Shown piece after piece: positions 21,750 to 33,274 of a stretch of DNA of 64,000 nucleotides. The notes under the pieces were generated by a model that saw only the letters and a program-made list of their open reading frames with translations, was not told the DNA's origin and searched no databases. This DNA comes from Pollenia angustigena (taxonomy: Eukaryota > Arthropoda > Insecta > Diptera > Polleniidae): NCBI GenBank assembly GCA_930367215.1, contig OV884056.1, forward strand, positions 42,284,308 to 42,348,307. Reading direction: 5' to 3'. How positions within the stretch are numbered: position 1 is the first letter of the stretch; the number at the start of each line of letters is the position of its first letter. Position numbers and translations under genes: made by a program.

Positions 21750-23714
21750 CACAGTTCGTAAGGATTTTTTTATGGTTAAAGTAAAATGTATAAACGGAAA
21801 TTTGGCCAATTAAAGTAGGAAGCGTAAAATTGAGTTTTGTGGCTGCATGTGTGTATGTATCTCCAAAGAAACAAGAATCATTAAAAAAAGGAAGAACAGC
21901 AAAAATTGGTTGCATGCATCAACGTTATCATCATCGTCGTCGTCGTCGTCATCATCATCATCATCCCCATGAACGACAAGAATACTTTAAAATAGCACTG
22001 CGTTTTTTTAATGGTTTTTATGTTTGTGTTAGTAAGTGGTTCCACTGTAGTTTGCCTTGGGTTACTGTTGACGTTGCTTTTTCTTTGCAAGCGTTACAAA
22101 ATACAGATGCTGGCACATTAATAGCCCATGTCAGTTGATTAGAAACGAGCAAAAAAAGTTCTGTTTACAAAACATTGTACTTCAATAATATGTTGATTAA
22201 GAAATTATCCAAAGGACTTAACCTGGATTATTCAGACCCTATAGCAGTGCTTTTTTTTGTTGATTTCTATCAAGGCCTTTGCTATAGTGGACAATTGCAT
22301 GGACTTAGTAGAAGTTTAAATTAATATCTACAACAGATCAGTTCAATTAGAGACATTATGATCATCAAAGTCTTAAGAGTGTCTCCAAAACAAAACGGCC
22401 AACATTACGGCTCTCTGATTGACTATTTAAGTCTGATTTTATGGGAATATATATACATACATATATAACTGAATATTTAGATAATGTCCTATCCATACCA
22501 AAAAGTAAATTTCCAGTTGTCGCATTAGGAACTGTCCATAAAGGCATTGAAATTCGTATCCTGTCTATAAAGCACTATTAAATAAACCTATTAGCCATTG
22601 TGAAATAAAATCTATTTTATTTCGAGAACATTCTTTGTTATTATCTCACTTAGAGAGGGACACTTATTGTGTTTTCTTTTCTAAAAAATAGTGATGCATT
22701 ATAGTTGTGTAATATATTTATCAGGTAACACGAACCCTTACAAAGTGATACATTTTTCTAAATTACAATGGAACAAAATAATAGCTACGTTTTACACTCA
22801 ACACTAATGTGTATTTATTGAATGCAAAGTTTGTACTAAAAGCGATATTCACCACGCTTGTAGCAATTTTCAACATTAAAATTTCTTACAATTCCAATAA
22901 GCGTTAACAGCACTGATTTTCAATAATTAATGTCAGCTGTTGTTAAAAATTTTGCGACAAAAAAATGTAATAAAAGTAAAACAAACGAAAAACTAAATTT
23001 TTTTATATCCATCACAATATAACTAAAAATCACAATATAACGCAAATTGTCCGCAAACAAAGAATAAAAATACTTGCTTGCATAAAAAAGTACTTTACGC
23101 AGATGCAAAAAAGGGTATTATCTCACACTCAGTTATAACTGCGGGTAAGAAATGGAACAAATTTGCCATTTATTTTGCATATATTTTTAAAATAGAACAA
23201 AAACCCGCACGAATGGTAACATATATGGAACATTATTGTCAGAAAAGAAAACACCATTATTCTCCCAACAATGCTACCATACTTTCATTAAATTTCATAC
23301 ATTTTGTTAACACAAAATAGAAAAATTAAAACAATAAAATGAAAAAGAATTTAAAGTTACTGCCGACGTTTTAATTATGGGCTTTAGGATTTTTGCCTGA
23401 GGTTGAAGACTCAATTCTGTTTGTACACAACAGTTACAAACTAAGTTTGCCTTGGCAGAATGTTCCTTTAAACCTTTAAGAGCTGTTCACTATCTTTGTA
23501 GAGAACTGCATCTCCTTTTTACTGGACTTTAACGGGCACTTAAAGCAGCAAAATTTGAGAGCGCTGAAATCTATATGATACTCTAAAGTTAATGCCCGTT
23601 TTGTTTTTAAACGCCAGGTAACGGGCCCAATTCCATTTTTTATCATCTTCTAAATCGCACCTCTTATGTAGTTTCCATCCTTAACTAAGATTCCTTTCCA
23701 AAGATACTACTCAT
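21750..23714. other. Interval without a supported gene
   Basis: AT-rich apart from a triplet microsatellite at 21926-21966. A short possible inverted pair (TTTAACGGGCACTT near 23529, AAGTTAATGCCCGTT near 23586) may mark a tiny MITE. The open frames look like chance. Confidence 0.5.
21926..21966. repeat. (CAT)n/(CGT)n triplet microsatellite
   Basis: TATCATCATCGTCGTCGTCG, then a run of CATs. Encodes histidine or arginine runs by chance in several frames. Confidence 0.85.
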
Positions 23715-25819
23715 TAGGGTGATCGATTATACGACTTTGTTCAATAACCGGTTTTCGAATATTCCGAATAGTTGCTATTTTAAAAAAATCGGTTTTCGGT
23801 TAAGCATTATAAAAATAACCGGTTAACCGGTTTTAATTCGAATACATAAAAATACAAAAATCAAATTAGATTTTGTAATAAAAACTTAATTGAAATAAAA
23901 ACAAAGCAATTCACGAAGGTAAGGAACTAACAAAATACATGGATACGACTTAAGGTTTGTTGAAACGTAACAAATATTTGACAATAAAATCCAAAAAAGC
24001 GTGACCAGTAAATTGATCAAACTTTGGCTTTATTTTAAATAATTTCTGTTTATTTACTAAACTTTATTCCCAAGATGATAATTGTATAATGTAATTTAGA
24101 AACTGTTAAATAATGTTTGCACTAGCCTAACGTTGTGCAAAAGCAAACAATTCTTTAAGAAAACTAGGGGTGACGTGTAAGACATCAAATATTTAATAGG
24201 TGTGAAAATAGCTGTAGAAGTTTTGAAACACTTTGGTTTTAAGAAATTATAGGAATTTAATAAATTCATTATTTGAGATATTCCCCCAAATTTATTTTTA
24301 ATGAGTTTTAATTGATGGTGGTTAAGCATGTCTATATGAATCAGTAGACTTCAAATATATTTTTGAAAATTTGCAAACAAAACCTCTTATTATTTTATTT
24401 CAGCAGTATAAAAACGAATAGTTATATGAATATGCTTTTTGTATGAAATATCTGTTAATTCGTCGATCACAATTTAAAGCCTTCCATGAGATTGTTTGAT
24501 TCCTTAAATTTTTCTTTAAGTTCTTCGTAATATAAAATAAATAAAACTTAAGAATTTTTCCACATCGTTCATTTCGACGGTATGTTGTAGTTTTTAGCAT
24601 GAAGTTATGCTAGAACTACTTAACAGCCGTACCACAAAGCATACAGAGATGAAAAAAGTGACGTATGAAAAATGCCTAAATCATTTGCGAGGGCAGCTTT
24701 CGAAGAAAGAAAACGTTTTTTGGTGGTGAAGTGGCAATGTGTAAAAACAGGCCGCTACTTTCAACACAAATTGCGTAATCAAAACAAAAAATGTTTAAAG
24801 GGCAGCATTTTAAGGAAAATACAGAAAAAACACAATAAGGAAGGTGGGACGTTTTCATCCGCTTACGCTGATATGCCATACACAAACAAGAGCATCAACA
24901 TTGTGCCCCAAACATTAGTGTTAACTTTCTTGATTAATAAAACGCACATAATAGAAATAAAAATAAGAGAAAAAACCGATAGATTGACGAAAAAATAGCT
25001 AAATTGACGTTATTTATTAACAAAGCGGCCAACTTCACTATTAAACGCGCTGTCAAAATCGGATTTTCCCATTGTAAAGAGTTGACGCCGCGCTATTTAG
25101 GGACGCTTCATACAAATTGTATTTTTGACAGCTAGAAAACGTTTTCCGCTCTTGTTTGGTATGGCTGTAAGAGTTTTTCATTCTTTATTGGCAGCATATT
25201 TTGGTAAAGCATTATTTGCAGTCTCTTAAAAACTACTTAGAGCAGAGTTAAGTTTTACTTGGCGTTTATTTATGTCAAGCTTGTGGACTAATTAAAGGTG
25301 ATTAATAAGTCGTGACGTTGAAGAACTTTTGCAACTTATCATTTGAGGGCCCTTTAACCACCTTTGTCTTTAAAATAACTTCGATATATCACTGAGATGA
25401 TATCTTTATAAACATTTATATACATACATAGTACTTAGAATACTGTCAAATTGCTAATTACTTTTTAGGCTGAATATTTTTTTTAGTATTTTGAATTGTT
25501 TTTGGTTTTTTTTTACGATTTATAAGCGATTTTTATTTACATTGCTCATAATGTTTTTCTTTTTTAACTGTTGTTACACTTTGTTTTGACATTCTTTATA
25601 AAAAGTTCAAGTTTACCCAATATTCAAGTAGAAAAACACTTAAATTACGGGTAAATTTATAACAAAAGTAAGGAAAATTTTTATACATTTTTATATACAC
25701 ATTACAAAAACAACCGGTTTATTCGATATTCGAAAAATAGACATTTTAAACTATTCGACTTGGGCAAAACTTAAATAACCGGTTAAAACCGGTCGAATAC
25801 TATTCGATCGATCTTCCTA
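23715..25819. mobile_element. 2.1 kb hAT element, AACCGGTT-rich ends, TSD CTACTCAT
   Basis: Left end TAGGGTGATCGATTAT and right end ATCGATCTTCCTA are inverse copies with few changes. An exact 8-bp duplication CTACTCAT flanks it (23707-23714, 25820-25827). Both ends carry AACCGGTT palindromes and ATTCGA phrases (23745-23850, 25710-25800). The middle is AT-rich; the longest frame inside (24672-24998, 108 codons) matches nothing I recognise, so I do not call a transposase. Confidence 0.85.
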
Positions 25820-25887
25820 CTACTCATATTATTTGAAAGTTTTTTTAAATGAATTTATTAGAGAAATTTTATCTCAGTTCACATCGA

Positions 25888-26265
25888 TACTTTCCCGTAA
25901 GAATGTATTAAGCGACACTTTTTTCGAAAATGACTTTTTGATGTGGAACTATACTAGAAATTAAGCGCCACATTTTGGCCTGGGTTTCGCTGCCCTATCA
26001 TGGATGCAAAGGAAACTAGGTAGAAAATAAAATTGTATCAACCGTCAAGTTTTCTCACTGGAATAATGTGGCACCCTGTAATTTGTATTATCCGCCAAAG
26101 AAACTATGCTAAGCCACATTTTTAAATATGTTTTGTATTCTGAAAATCGCTTTCCAAATATGTTTCTTTCAATAAAATCCGAAAAATAAATAACTAAATG
26201 AAACGTTTTTTTCGTTTCCTACACAATTTTAGAAATGTCGCTTAATACATTCTTACGGGAAGGTA
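25888..26265. mobile_element. MITE with 28-bp TIRs, flanked by TCGA
   Basis: TACTTTCCCGTAAGAATGTA, continuing TTAAGCGACA, is the inverse of the right end ending TTCTTACGGGAAGGTA with one change. TCGA lies on both sides (25884-25887, 26266-26269), which may be a 4-bp duplication or chance. The inside is non-coding. Confidence 0.65.
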
Positions 26266-26300
26266 TCGACATTGTGATCCAAATAATAATTTCGAATAAA

Positions 26301-26613
26301 ATTACTGAGTAACTTTTCTTAAGTTGTATTTTTATTCGACCTTTAAAAATCAATATTAAATTAAAATGCTTAAGCTCGAGGTCAGTTGTATGTAAAATTT
26401 TTCTTTATTTGTTTCCGATTACACTGAGTGTAGTTTTTGATGCTGAAACGTGAAGAGCTATTACTCCTTTATTGTGGTTAATGTAAATTTTAATTAAACA
26501 TTCCCTGATGATGATATTCAAAGAATATCGAAATATCGGAAACAAATAAAGAAAAATTTTACATACAACTGACCTCGAGCTTAAGCATTTTAATTTAATA
26601 TTACTGAGTAACT
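26301..26613 (+). mobile_element. Penelope-like fragment with perfect 68-bp inverted arms
   Basis: Arms 26352-26419 and 26535-26602 are perfect inverse copies (for example GCTTAAGCTCGAGGTCAGTT and its inverse), separated by 115 bp. The spacer and right arm contain CCCTGATGATGATATTC, AAA, GAATATCGAAATATCGG, a hammerhead-like core as found in terminal repeats of Penelope-like retroelements. ATTACTGAGTAACT occurs at 26301-26314 and again at 26600-26613, a 14-bp direct repeat that could be the target duplication of a retroelement. No protein-coding part is present. Confidence 0.55.
26505..26533 (+). ncRNA. Hammerhead ribozyme-like core
   Basis: CTGATGA (26505-26511), one T, then a 7-bp stem GATATTC/GAATATC with AAA loop (26513-26529), then GAAA (26530-26533). 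This is the conserved core order of a hammerhead: CUGAUGA, stem II, GAAA. The inverted arm could supply a long stem III, but I found no convincing stem I, so catalytic competence is doubtful. Confidence 0.4.
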
Positions 26614-27035
26614 ATTTTTTCTATACTTAAGGAAACCTGATTATTCACAAGTTCCAATATTTGGAATTGCGGAGAACGTCAGCTTACATGTGGATCTAGA
26701 AACTCATTTAATTAAATGCAATTTGATTTACTTAAGTAAGCTTTAGTTAGCTAACTAAAGTAGAGCCCGGTAAACACATACTTTAAAATATTTTATTAGA
26801 ATTAGTGAGCAAAGAAATCAAAGTAAGAAGCGTTTCCAAATGACTTTTATGATTATATAAATCTATTAAAATATTTTTCCAAAATCTGCTGAAGGGAAAA
26901 TACTTCTTTTACACTTAATAATTCTTTTAATTTGTATTACTTCTAAACTTTTATTGAGCACCATCTGTTAAAAAAAAATTCATAAAAATTTACTAAAATG
27001 ATAACATTGAATGCAAGCAACGAGCGGTAACATAC

Positions 27036-27220
27036 CTATCCTGGGCCATGCCGAATCTTAACCACAAGGTGATAAAAAATGTCATCCAGGTCGTAATTTG
27101 AGTGCATAATCCGGCAAGATTATATATACCTCTTGAGAAATATGCTATCAGGAGCAGTTGTTGAGTAGTAACAGCACCTAAGAATGATCCTCTCTTCACC
27201 ACAAGTGGTGAAAAATCAGC
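27036..27220 (-). CDS. Candidate internal exon of an unidentified membrane protein
   Basis: The frame is open for 61 codons plus two bases. It starts after AG at 27221-27222 and ends at a strong donor (GGATAG then GTATGT). It reads ADFSPLVVKRGSFLGAVTTQ, QLLLIAYFSRGIYNLAGLCT, QITTWMTFFITLWLRFGMAQ, D. Composition is unlike the chance frames around it: two hydrophobic stretches of membrane-span length, a positively charged VVKR before the first, and balanced codon use. The acceptor is weak (TTACCCTTAAAAG). An in-frame TAA just upstream means the exon must begin near here. It is phase 0 at the start, which fits the 30-nt microexon at 30995-31024. I do not recognise the family. It could also be an old retroposed gene piece, but the good donor speaks for a real exon. 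Confidence 0.5.
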
Positions 27221-27547
27221 CTTTTAAGGGTAATTTTTTACGATCACACAAGACAAACGTATTTTGACGAAAATGCTACCCTGATCTTATTATTGCTTGA
27301 AAATTTCAAAAAAAAAACAAAAACAACTTATCATGACATGGTTGTATTTTTCTCAAAATATATACGACACATACTAGACACATAGAATGTATACTGAATT
27401 CTACCTTAGCAGGAATTTTTCTGTGACAGTTAACTCTTAATAGTTTCCTTAATACTACACATCCATTCTCAAACATCAGTCACATAATCCCGTTTGCTAC
27501 ATTTTATCGTATACTCCAGTTCTTGTCTAGAGAATTTTAGCGCTTAA
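27221..27547. other. Probable intron sequence, nothing else seen
   Basis: AT-rich DNA upstream of the candidate minus-strand exon. No repeats with clear ends. Confidence 0.4.
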
Positions 27548-27736
27548 GGCCCAAATACACTTGTCAAATGCTTGACCAGCAGGCGAATTCACTCGTGTAC
27601 GTGTGCTGGTCGTAATATCCGTTATATCTAAATGTTTTGATTTTCCATTCAGCATTGTCGGTGTGAAACATATAAACACATTTTAACTAGAACTACCACA
27701 ATGCTTGATGAGTATTTTATTCAGTGTATTTGGACC
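27548..27736. mobile_element. PIF/Harbinger-like MITE, TSD TAA
   Basis: GGCCCAAATACACT and the inverse of AGTGTATTTGGACC form the ends, and CAAATGCTTGA/CAATGCTTGATGAG extends the pairing. TAA on both sides (27545-27547, 27737-27739). Non-coding. Confidence 0.7.
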
Positions 27737-28295
27737 TAAAGTACTCTTTTTTTAGCACTTGTGCATTCTTTCTGAATTTGTATCCTCTTTATTTCTAGTT
27801 ATTTAATAACAGCTGTATTTTCATGGTTTGTTAAAGAAACACTTTTTAAACAAAAAAAATTTGCATTTTCAAGATTTTCCTTTTTTATATTCATACTTAT
27901 ATTTTGGTTTAACTATTTGTTTTACTATTTAAATTGCAACTTCACAAGGCTGGGCAGTTTTTGGAGATTTTTTAAAGAGAAATTTAAATTTGGAAAACAA
28001 ATTTAAATAATCCGCTAATGTTTACCACAATTTTACGAATTATAAGCAAGTATTTTAAATTATGATAATGAAATTAAACGTTTTAAGTTATAATCAAAAT
28101 ATTTTGAAACTAAGTTTGGCATTTTTTATTTTAAAATATTGAGAAATCTTAATGCTGTTGTTTTGGGTCATGATATTAATGGCGATGTTGGGAGCTCTAT
28201 ATTGAAAGAAATCGCTAAGAATTCTTAATAAAAACCAAGTCTCCTATTTATTTAGAGCAAGATATTCCAAGCAGTAATTAACTGAGGGTATAGAG

Positions 28296-28483
28296 CAGTG
28301 AAGGGCACACATATACTTTCACATTTATGCTTGTGTTGACGAAATAACAACAAAGCAACAGCCGAACGTACATTGTCACAGACCATACAAAGAAGTTTAT
28401 AGTGTACAAGTGTCGACGTCACACAAGCAGTATTTTTATTCCTATGCACGCGTACATAGGATTTGCAAATGTGCCCTTCACTG
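28296..28483. mobile_element. 188-bp hAT MITE, TSD GTATAGAG
   Basis: CAGTGAAGGGCACA and the inverse TGTGCCCTTCACTG are the ends. An exact 8-bp duplication GTATAGAG lies at 28288-28295 and 28484-28491. CAGTG-type ends with 8-bp duplications are typical of hAT. Confidence 0.85.
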
Positions 28484-28494
28484 GTATAGAGGAA

Positions 28495-28780
28495 CATGCA
28501 ATTGTCGTTTTTGAGAGAGCACAATCTTTATAAGACTCCATTACATCCAGAAAAAAACACTTTTTGGTGCGGTTTACAAGACGCAGACGTCATCAGACCA
28601 TTTTTCTTTAAATCCGAAACCGGTTCCAACACAACCGTGAATGGCGAACGCTACAGACAAATGAATCGTAATTTTTATGCCTTGTGGCACTGCAACTCGT
28701 TTCGAGGAGAAATGTTTTCAAAAAATATACTCGAAAAAGTGTTGCGTTCAATTCAAAACGCAATGCCATACAATTTGTGA
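28495..28780 (+). pseudogene. DD41D transposase fragment, subfamily D
   Basis: Reads LHPEKNTFWCGL, then DVIRPFFFKSETGSNTTVNG, ERYRQMNRNFY, corresponding to the stretch between the first and second catalytic aspartates. It lacks everything before the HPEK motif and most of the second and third aspartate region. The tail FRGEMFSKNILEKVLRSIQN looks like displaced C-terminal sequence after a deletion. It begins right beside the hAT MITE that ends at 28483. Confidence 0.7.
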
Positions 28781-29856
28781 GCTAATAAAGTCAAAATTAT
28801 GGTCATTTCGTTAAATTTGTTTTGTTTTATTTAAAAAAAAAGTTCTATGCATAAAAAAACACGCATTATTAAGACGGTTTGTGGATTAGATTCCGAGAAT
28901 GTATTTGTAAGGGTGCTTCACAGAAAAAGTTATTGCTAAAACACTTTTAAGCTTTAACTTGTTTGAAAATTTAATAAAATTTCTATAAATTGTTTTACTG
29001 CTTCTATTGAAAATTTAGCTTGAGGTAAAAAATGATTTAGTTGCTTGTTATTGGAACAACAAAAATACTTTAAAAGTGTAAAAACAACAAAGACACTATA
29101 AGAAAAAAAAACATAAATTTTTGTTGGTTTTAAAGTTAACAAATTGGGGTTTTATGCAATTATTTTATATTTTCGGATGTTGTCAATCTAAAATATAAAA
29201 CAAAAAGTGGTTTAAACATAAACAAAATAACAAAAAAAAATATTCCCGATTTCTGTTTGTAAAAACTTTTGAATAAAATACATACAATTTTCAATGACGA
29301 ATGATGCCAAAAAGCATATCAGGACATTTTGCTGGTGTCTGATATTTGCGTGTTCTTCTGTAGCCATGGGAAGAAGGAAAAACTAGAACAAAGCTGAGTG
29401 AAATTTGTCCAGTTTATTATCGTCGTATATGTTGTATAATCGTATAATTATACAATGTTGTTTTTTTTTTGTTGTTGGTAAGTTTTAAGCAAAAGTATTG
29501 TCTCACTATATGATTGGTTTTTATTTGTTTTGAAATATGTATGTATGTAGTAGGTAAAAATTAATGCCAGGCCTGGAAATGTTCGATTTGTTTAATTATT
29601 TTCTAAGCATCTTATTAGAATGTGATAAATTTCTCCACAAATTTAATTTTTCTGAATAATAAATATATGTTTGATTCATTTCCATTAATTTTTTTTTAGC
29701 TATTTTAATAAAAATAATATTTATCATTTCATATCAAATTAAATCTTCCATACCTGGTTTAATTTCATGTCATCGAATAATGTGAATCACAAATGTAAAA
29801 GAAGAAGAAATTTGACCATCACCGTTTTTGAAGACATACATACATACTTATGTATG
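28781..29856. other. AT-rich interval, no gene seen
   Basis: At 29300-29345 there is a phrase (CATATCAGGACATTTTGCTG) resembling 62395-62420 (CATATCGGGCCATTCTGCTG), so a piece of a dispersed repeat may be present. Nothing else supported. Confidence 0.45.
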
Positions 29857-30132
29857 GCCGAATGACACCGCCAGCCCATAAAGCGCACCAAACAGTAGAT
29901 TTCTGTGGATGTGATGGTTTTTCGAAAAAGGCTTGTAGATTCTCCTCACTCCAAATGCGACAATTCTGCTTATTAACATACCCATTCAACCAGAAATGGG
30001 CTTCTCCGGAAAATAAAATGTTGAATGGAAATTCAAAATCAATATCAATTTGGGCTTCAGCCCATTCGCCGAATTATTTTGATTAAAAATTTCAACAATT
30101 TACACGCGCTGCTCTGTTGTAAGTCGATTCAT
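29857..30132 (-). pseudogene. DD41D transposase relic, subfamily E, truncated
   Basis: Starts MNRLTTEQRV, then an in-frame stop, VEIFNQNNS, then jumps to FGEWAEAQIDIDFEFPF and FSGEAHFWLNGYVNKQNCRI, in which the FSDE motif is altered to FSGE, so the first catalytic aspartate is lost. Continues WSEENLQAFFEKPSHPQKST, VWCALWAGGVIRPY and is cut off before the second catalytic region. The deletion again removes the second helix-turn-helix and linker. Confidence 0.75.
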
Positions 30133-30225
30133 AATGAAATTTCAACTATCAGCTGTTAAATGGGTGCTCAAATAAAGCAGTGATGCCAACTCAAAGTTGT
30201 GACACTCTAAAAAACACCCTTTACA
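29857..30225 (-). mobile_element. DD41D mariner-like element, 3'-truncated, subfamily E
   Basis: On the minus strand it starts near 30225 with AAAGGGTGTTTTTTAGAGTG and runs through the 5' leader (TTTAACAGCTGATAGTTG) into the transposase. The element ends abruptly at 29857 where ATACATACTTATGTATG simple sequence takes over. Confidence 0.7.
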
Positions 30226-30994
30226 AGTGATAAGTGATACGACAGAGATTGTGAATCGGACAATTGTATATTGTATAACAGGAAGAGATAAATGTGAGAA
30301 TACCAAGAATACAACCAAGTCTTGTCTAGTTAGGAATTATTCCAAAATAAAATACATATGGAGTGGAATGGTGCCCGTGATTTTAATGGAAATCCGTCCT
30401 CTTTCTTCATCTTCACTATTGGGTGCGTCGTCGTCGTGCCTTGGTGGAGTTTAAAGTAAAATTAAAATTGTCTTCTTTTTTTTTAAATAGATTTGACAAA
30501 AGTTCTCGTTTTTTTCATTAAATTTTCCCAAATGTTTTGAACCAATTTGTGTTTGATTCACTGAATTCATTTACTAAATTTTAAATTTATTTTTTTTTTT
30601 TTTTTTTTTTTGTGTAGGAAAATGTATAAAATCAGTTTTTCCCTTTTTCAATCGGTTTCGTCCCCACCTATTATGGTGTAGGGAAATTTTGGTTCACACT
30701 TCACAATCTTTGACAGTTTGTTTTAAAAAATGCAAATTATCTGCCAATAACTTAAATAGTTTAAATTAAATATACATTTAAGCTTCACTAGTCTTTTATC
30801 CTCGAGGAAATATTATATTAATCTTACTTTTTATTCCTAAATACTGACTTTGAATACAAAATTTGAATAAATTATAATCCATTAGCATTTCAAACTCAAA
30901 AGATTAAACATAAATTTAATTACATCAAGTTGTATGCGACTTAAATATATTTTTTTATAACTTAAAACAAATATTTATAAATAAATTTTCTTAC
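30226..30994. other. AT-rich interval, no gene seen
   Basis: Contains a T tract near 30590-30611. No exon or TIR supported. Confidence 0.5.
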
Positions 30995-31024
30995 CACAAT
31001 TTTAATCGGCAACTGACAGTGATT
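30995..31024 (-). CDS. Candidate 30-nt microexon
   Basis: On the minus strand an acceptor with a good pyrimidine-rich tail (AAATTTTTTTATTTTGCAG) is followed after exactly 30 nt by the donor GTAAGA. In frame 0 it encodes NHCQLPIKIV; one of the other two frames has a stop. Because 30 is a multiple of three and frame 0 joins phase 0 of the exon at 27220, the two can be spliced as ...IKIV then ADFSP... with no frame problem. The intron would be about 3.8 kb. The evidence is splice signals only; there is no family match. Confidence 0.35.
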
Positions 31025-31664
31025 CTGCAAAATAAAAAAATTTAATTTTTTTAAAAACAAGTTATTTCAAATTAGATTAAAATAATTTAAGCAAAATAAA
31101 ATTGCAACAACTTAATATGCATTAAAATACATTAATTATGCATAATAAATATTCTTGTTCAAGAAATTGTATTTAAGAATTCAATTGCATGTCATTTGAA
31201 TTTTTTTTTTTTTTTTTTTACAAATTTAACAAATTTTTTGTTTTACAGTTTTTTTTTTTTTTAATCATTTTACGAGTCTATAAATAAAAATAGAGATTTG
31301 TTGAATAAAACTTAAGAGATATGAAAACGTGTGCTGGCATAATTGATTTAAACACAATTTATTTTGTTCTACCGTTTTATTGAATTTGATTAAATTGTTT
31401 ATTGTTTTCGCTTTAGTTAAACAAACTGGAGATACATAGAACTTAACCTTAAATAACAAAGTGGCAAGTGGTGTTTAGATTTTGTTTTAGATTAAAAATA
31501 GATATTTTAGCATATTTTAATACAATTTGTTTTCTGTAAGGAATCAAAACTGGGCTGCGAAAAGTGTAAACTATGAAACAGAACGAGAGAAAAACTAAAA
31601 TTTTTGTTTTGAAGCAAATTCTTTAAATTAGCAAAGGGCGTTTTGTTTATTTGGCAAAATTTTA
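31025..31664. other. AT-rich interval, poly-T tracts
   Basis: T tracts at about 31201-31219 and 31249-31261. No supported gene or element. Confidence 0.5.
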
Positions 31665-31902
31665 GGGCCATGTTCTGACAATCGCACAATTTGAAATCTC
31701 AAAACGCGAGATTAATTTAATGGTGTTCTTGAACTCGTGCGTTTAGCTTGCGATCTGCCATAGTTTTTTAAGTATATTCAAGTTCTCTTTTGCAATTTGA
31801 AGTCACCAAACTTCTCGCTATTCCGATTTACAGAACACCTAATTTTCGATTTTAAGTCAGAATCGCCAACGTTAAGCGTTTGTGGTTATCAGAACATGCC
31901 CG
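31665..31902. mobile_element. MITE with GGGC(C)ATGTTCTGA ends
   Basis: GGGCCATGTTCTGACAAT on the left and the inverse of TTATCAGAACATGCCC on the right. TTA lies on the left (31662-31664) and GTTA on the right, consistent with a three-base PIF/Harbinger-type target, though the right border is uncertain by a base. The inside also has inverted TCGCGNTTTGA-like phrases. Confidence 0.6.
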
Positions 31903-32008
31903 TTAGTTAAATTGGCCTTAAGAAAATATTTAATGTATGTGAACTAATTTGACTTGATTATTGTAGTAGTTTGCGGCCCTATGTTCCCCAGAGGAGTAAA
32001 AGGAACAA

Positions 32009-32048
32009 ATATATATATATATATATATAAATATATATATTATATATC
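32009..32048. repeat. (TA)n microsatellite
   Basis: About 20 alternating TA units with one AA interruption. Confidence 0.9.
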
Positions 32049-33274
32049 CGTTTTGACAAGACAACAACAACACTCACTAGATGTATGGTTTTTTATATCT
32101 TTATTAGTACGGGATTTTCCCAAGATCCCACACAATTTTTGGGAAAAAATCCCCGGAAATTTGTGCCGTAATTCATGGCATTTTTTTGCGCCTAATGTTC
32201 CATTAATACTAGCAACAATATTTTGTTCTGGTTATAAGTTGCATAGTATATTTCTTGTCAAAAGAGTGTGACCCTCTTAACTTGGTTACTTTGCTCTACA
32301 TGTGTCTTATATACGCCATCCGTTCTCAGCATTTTTAAGAAAATAAAAACCATCAGAAATGATTTTCAATTAAAAACTTGATTTCACTTAAAAAGTCTAC
32401 GTGAGATTTAAGACCACAAATTGCAGCTGACTGTGTAAAATGAGCTGTAGAATATCAAACTGCTACATTTAATTAAAATAAAAAAGATAAATTTAATCAA
32501 AATTTACTCCATGTTAATTATGAAACTTGTTAGAAAACCCATTAAATTTCCTTTGATTTTACTTTAAATTAATTCGCAATAACTTCTCCAATATCCAAAA
32601 CATTCTAAAAATTATTTAATTTAATTCAATTATTTCTATGAAATGATTTTACGAACTTTTAACTTTGAATCAATTGCAATATTTTACTCTTTAAAAAAAA
32701 TAAAACTTTGCTGAAATCATTAATAACATTTTTCATTAAACATCAAAATATAAATCCATTAATAACTGCCATGATTTTGATTTTAAGTACTTGAGTACTT
32801 TAAAATGTACCAAAATTTAAAATTAAATAAAACTCAAGTAAAATTGAACTTAAAACTCAAGAGGACTCTTACAAACAAATATTGAAAATCTTTGTACACT
32901 GAAAAATTGTATGTGCAACAAGAAAAAAATGCTATAATTGAGTTACTTTTGGAGTGCTTTTGAAATTAGAAAAAAGTTACTTCAGTAATAGGAAAAAGTA
33001 AATTAAGAAAGCAAACAATGAAGAGTTCTATATTTGGCTTTGCCGAATCCTATATATGTATATTTTACCATAGTAAAGGGTATTTTATTAAGCGCGTTCT
33101 ATGTTTAAATTTAAACAAAACCAAAGTATGTGTGAGACATCATCCAAATTTTTTATTCGTTTGAAAAGCCTATCGAAGCCATTGTGTTTGGAATAAGACA
33201 TCCTGCAAATGTCGCAGCTTCGTTAGGTGGTCGTATGCAAAATGTCTATTTATTCATGACTATGGCCCCAACAT
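32049..33274. other. AT-rich interval, no gene seen
   Basis: Around 33019-33060 the phrase TTCTATATTTGGCTTTGCCG, followed by AATCCTATATAT, resembles a short repeat common in fly genomes, noted from memory and not checked. No exon supported. Confidence 0.4.

Noticed and set aside
21926..21966. Histidine-rich metal-binding protein segment.
   Set aside because: It is a CAT/CGT microsatellite that is open in several frames on both strands.
24672..24998. 108-codon open frame inside the hAT element 23715-25819.
   Set aside because: Lysine- and asparagine-rich, no BED finger, RNase H-like or hAT dimerisation motif; best explained as chance in AT-rich DNA.
33060..33160. Bacterial or viral gene content anywhere in the window.
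   Set aside because: No ribosome-binding-site-led operons, no viral structural or polymerase genes; all recognisable proteins are transposon-derived or splice-bounded candidates.
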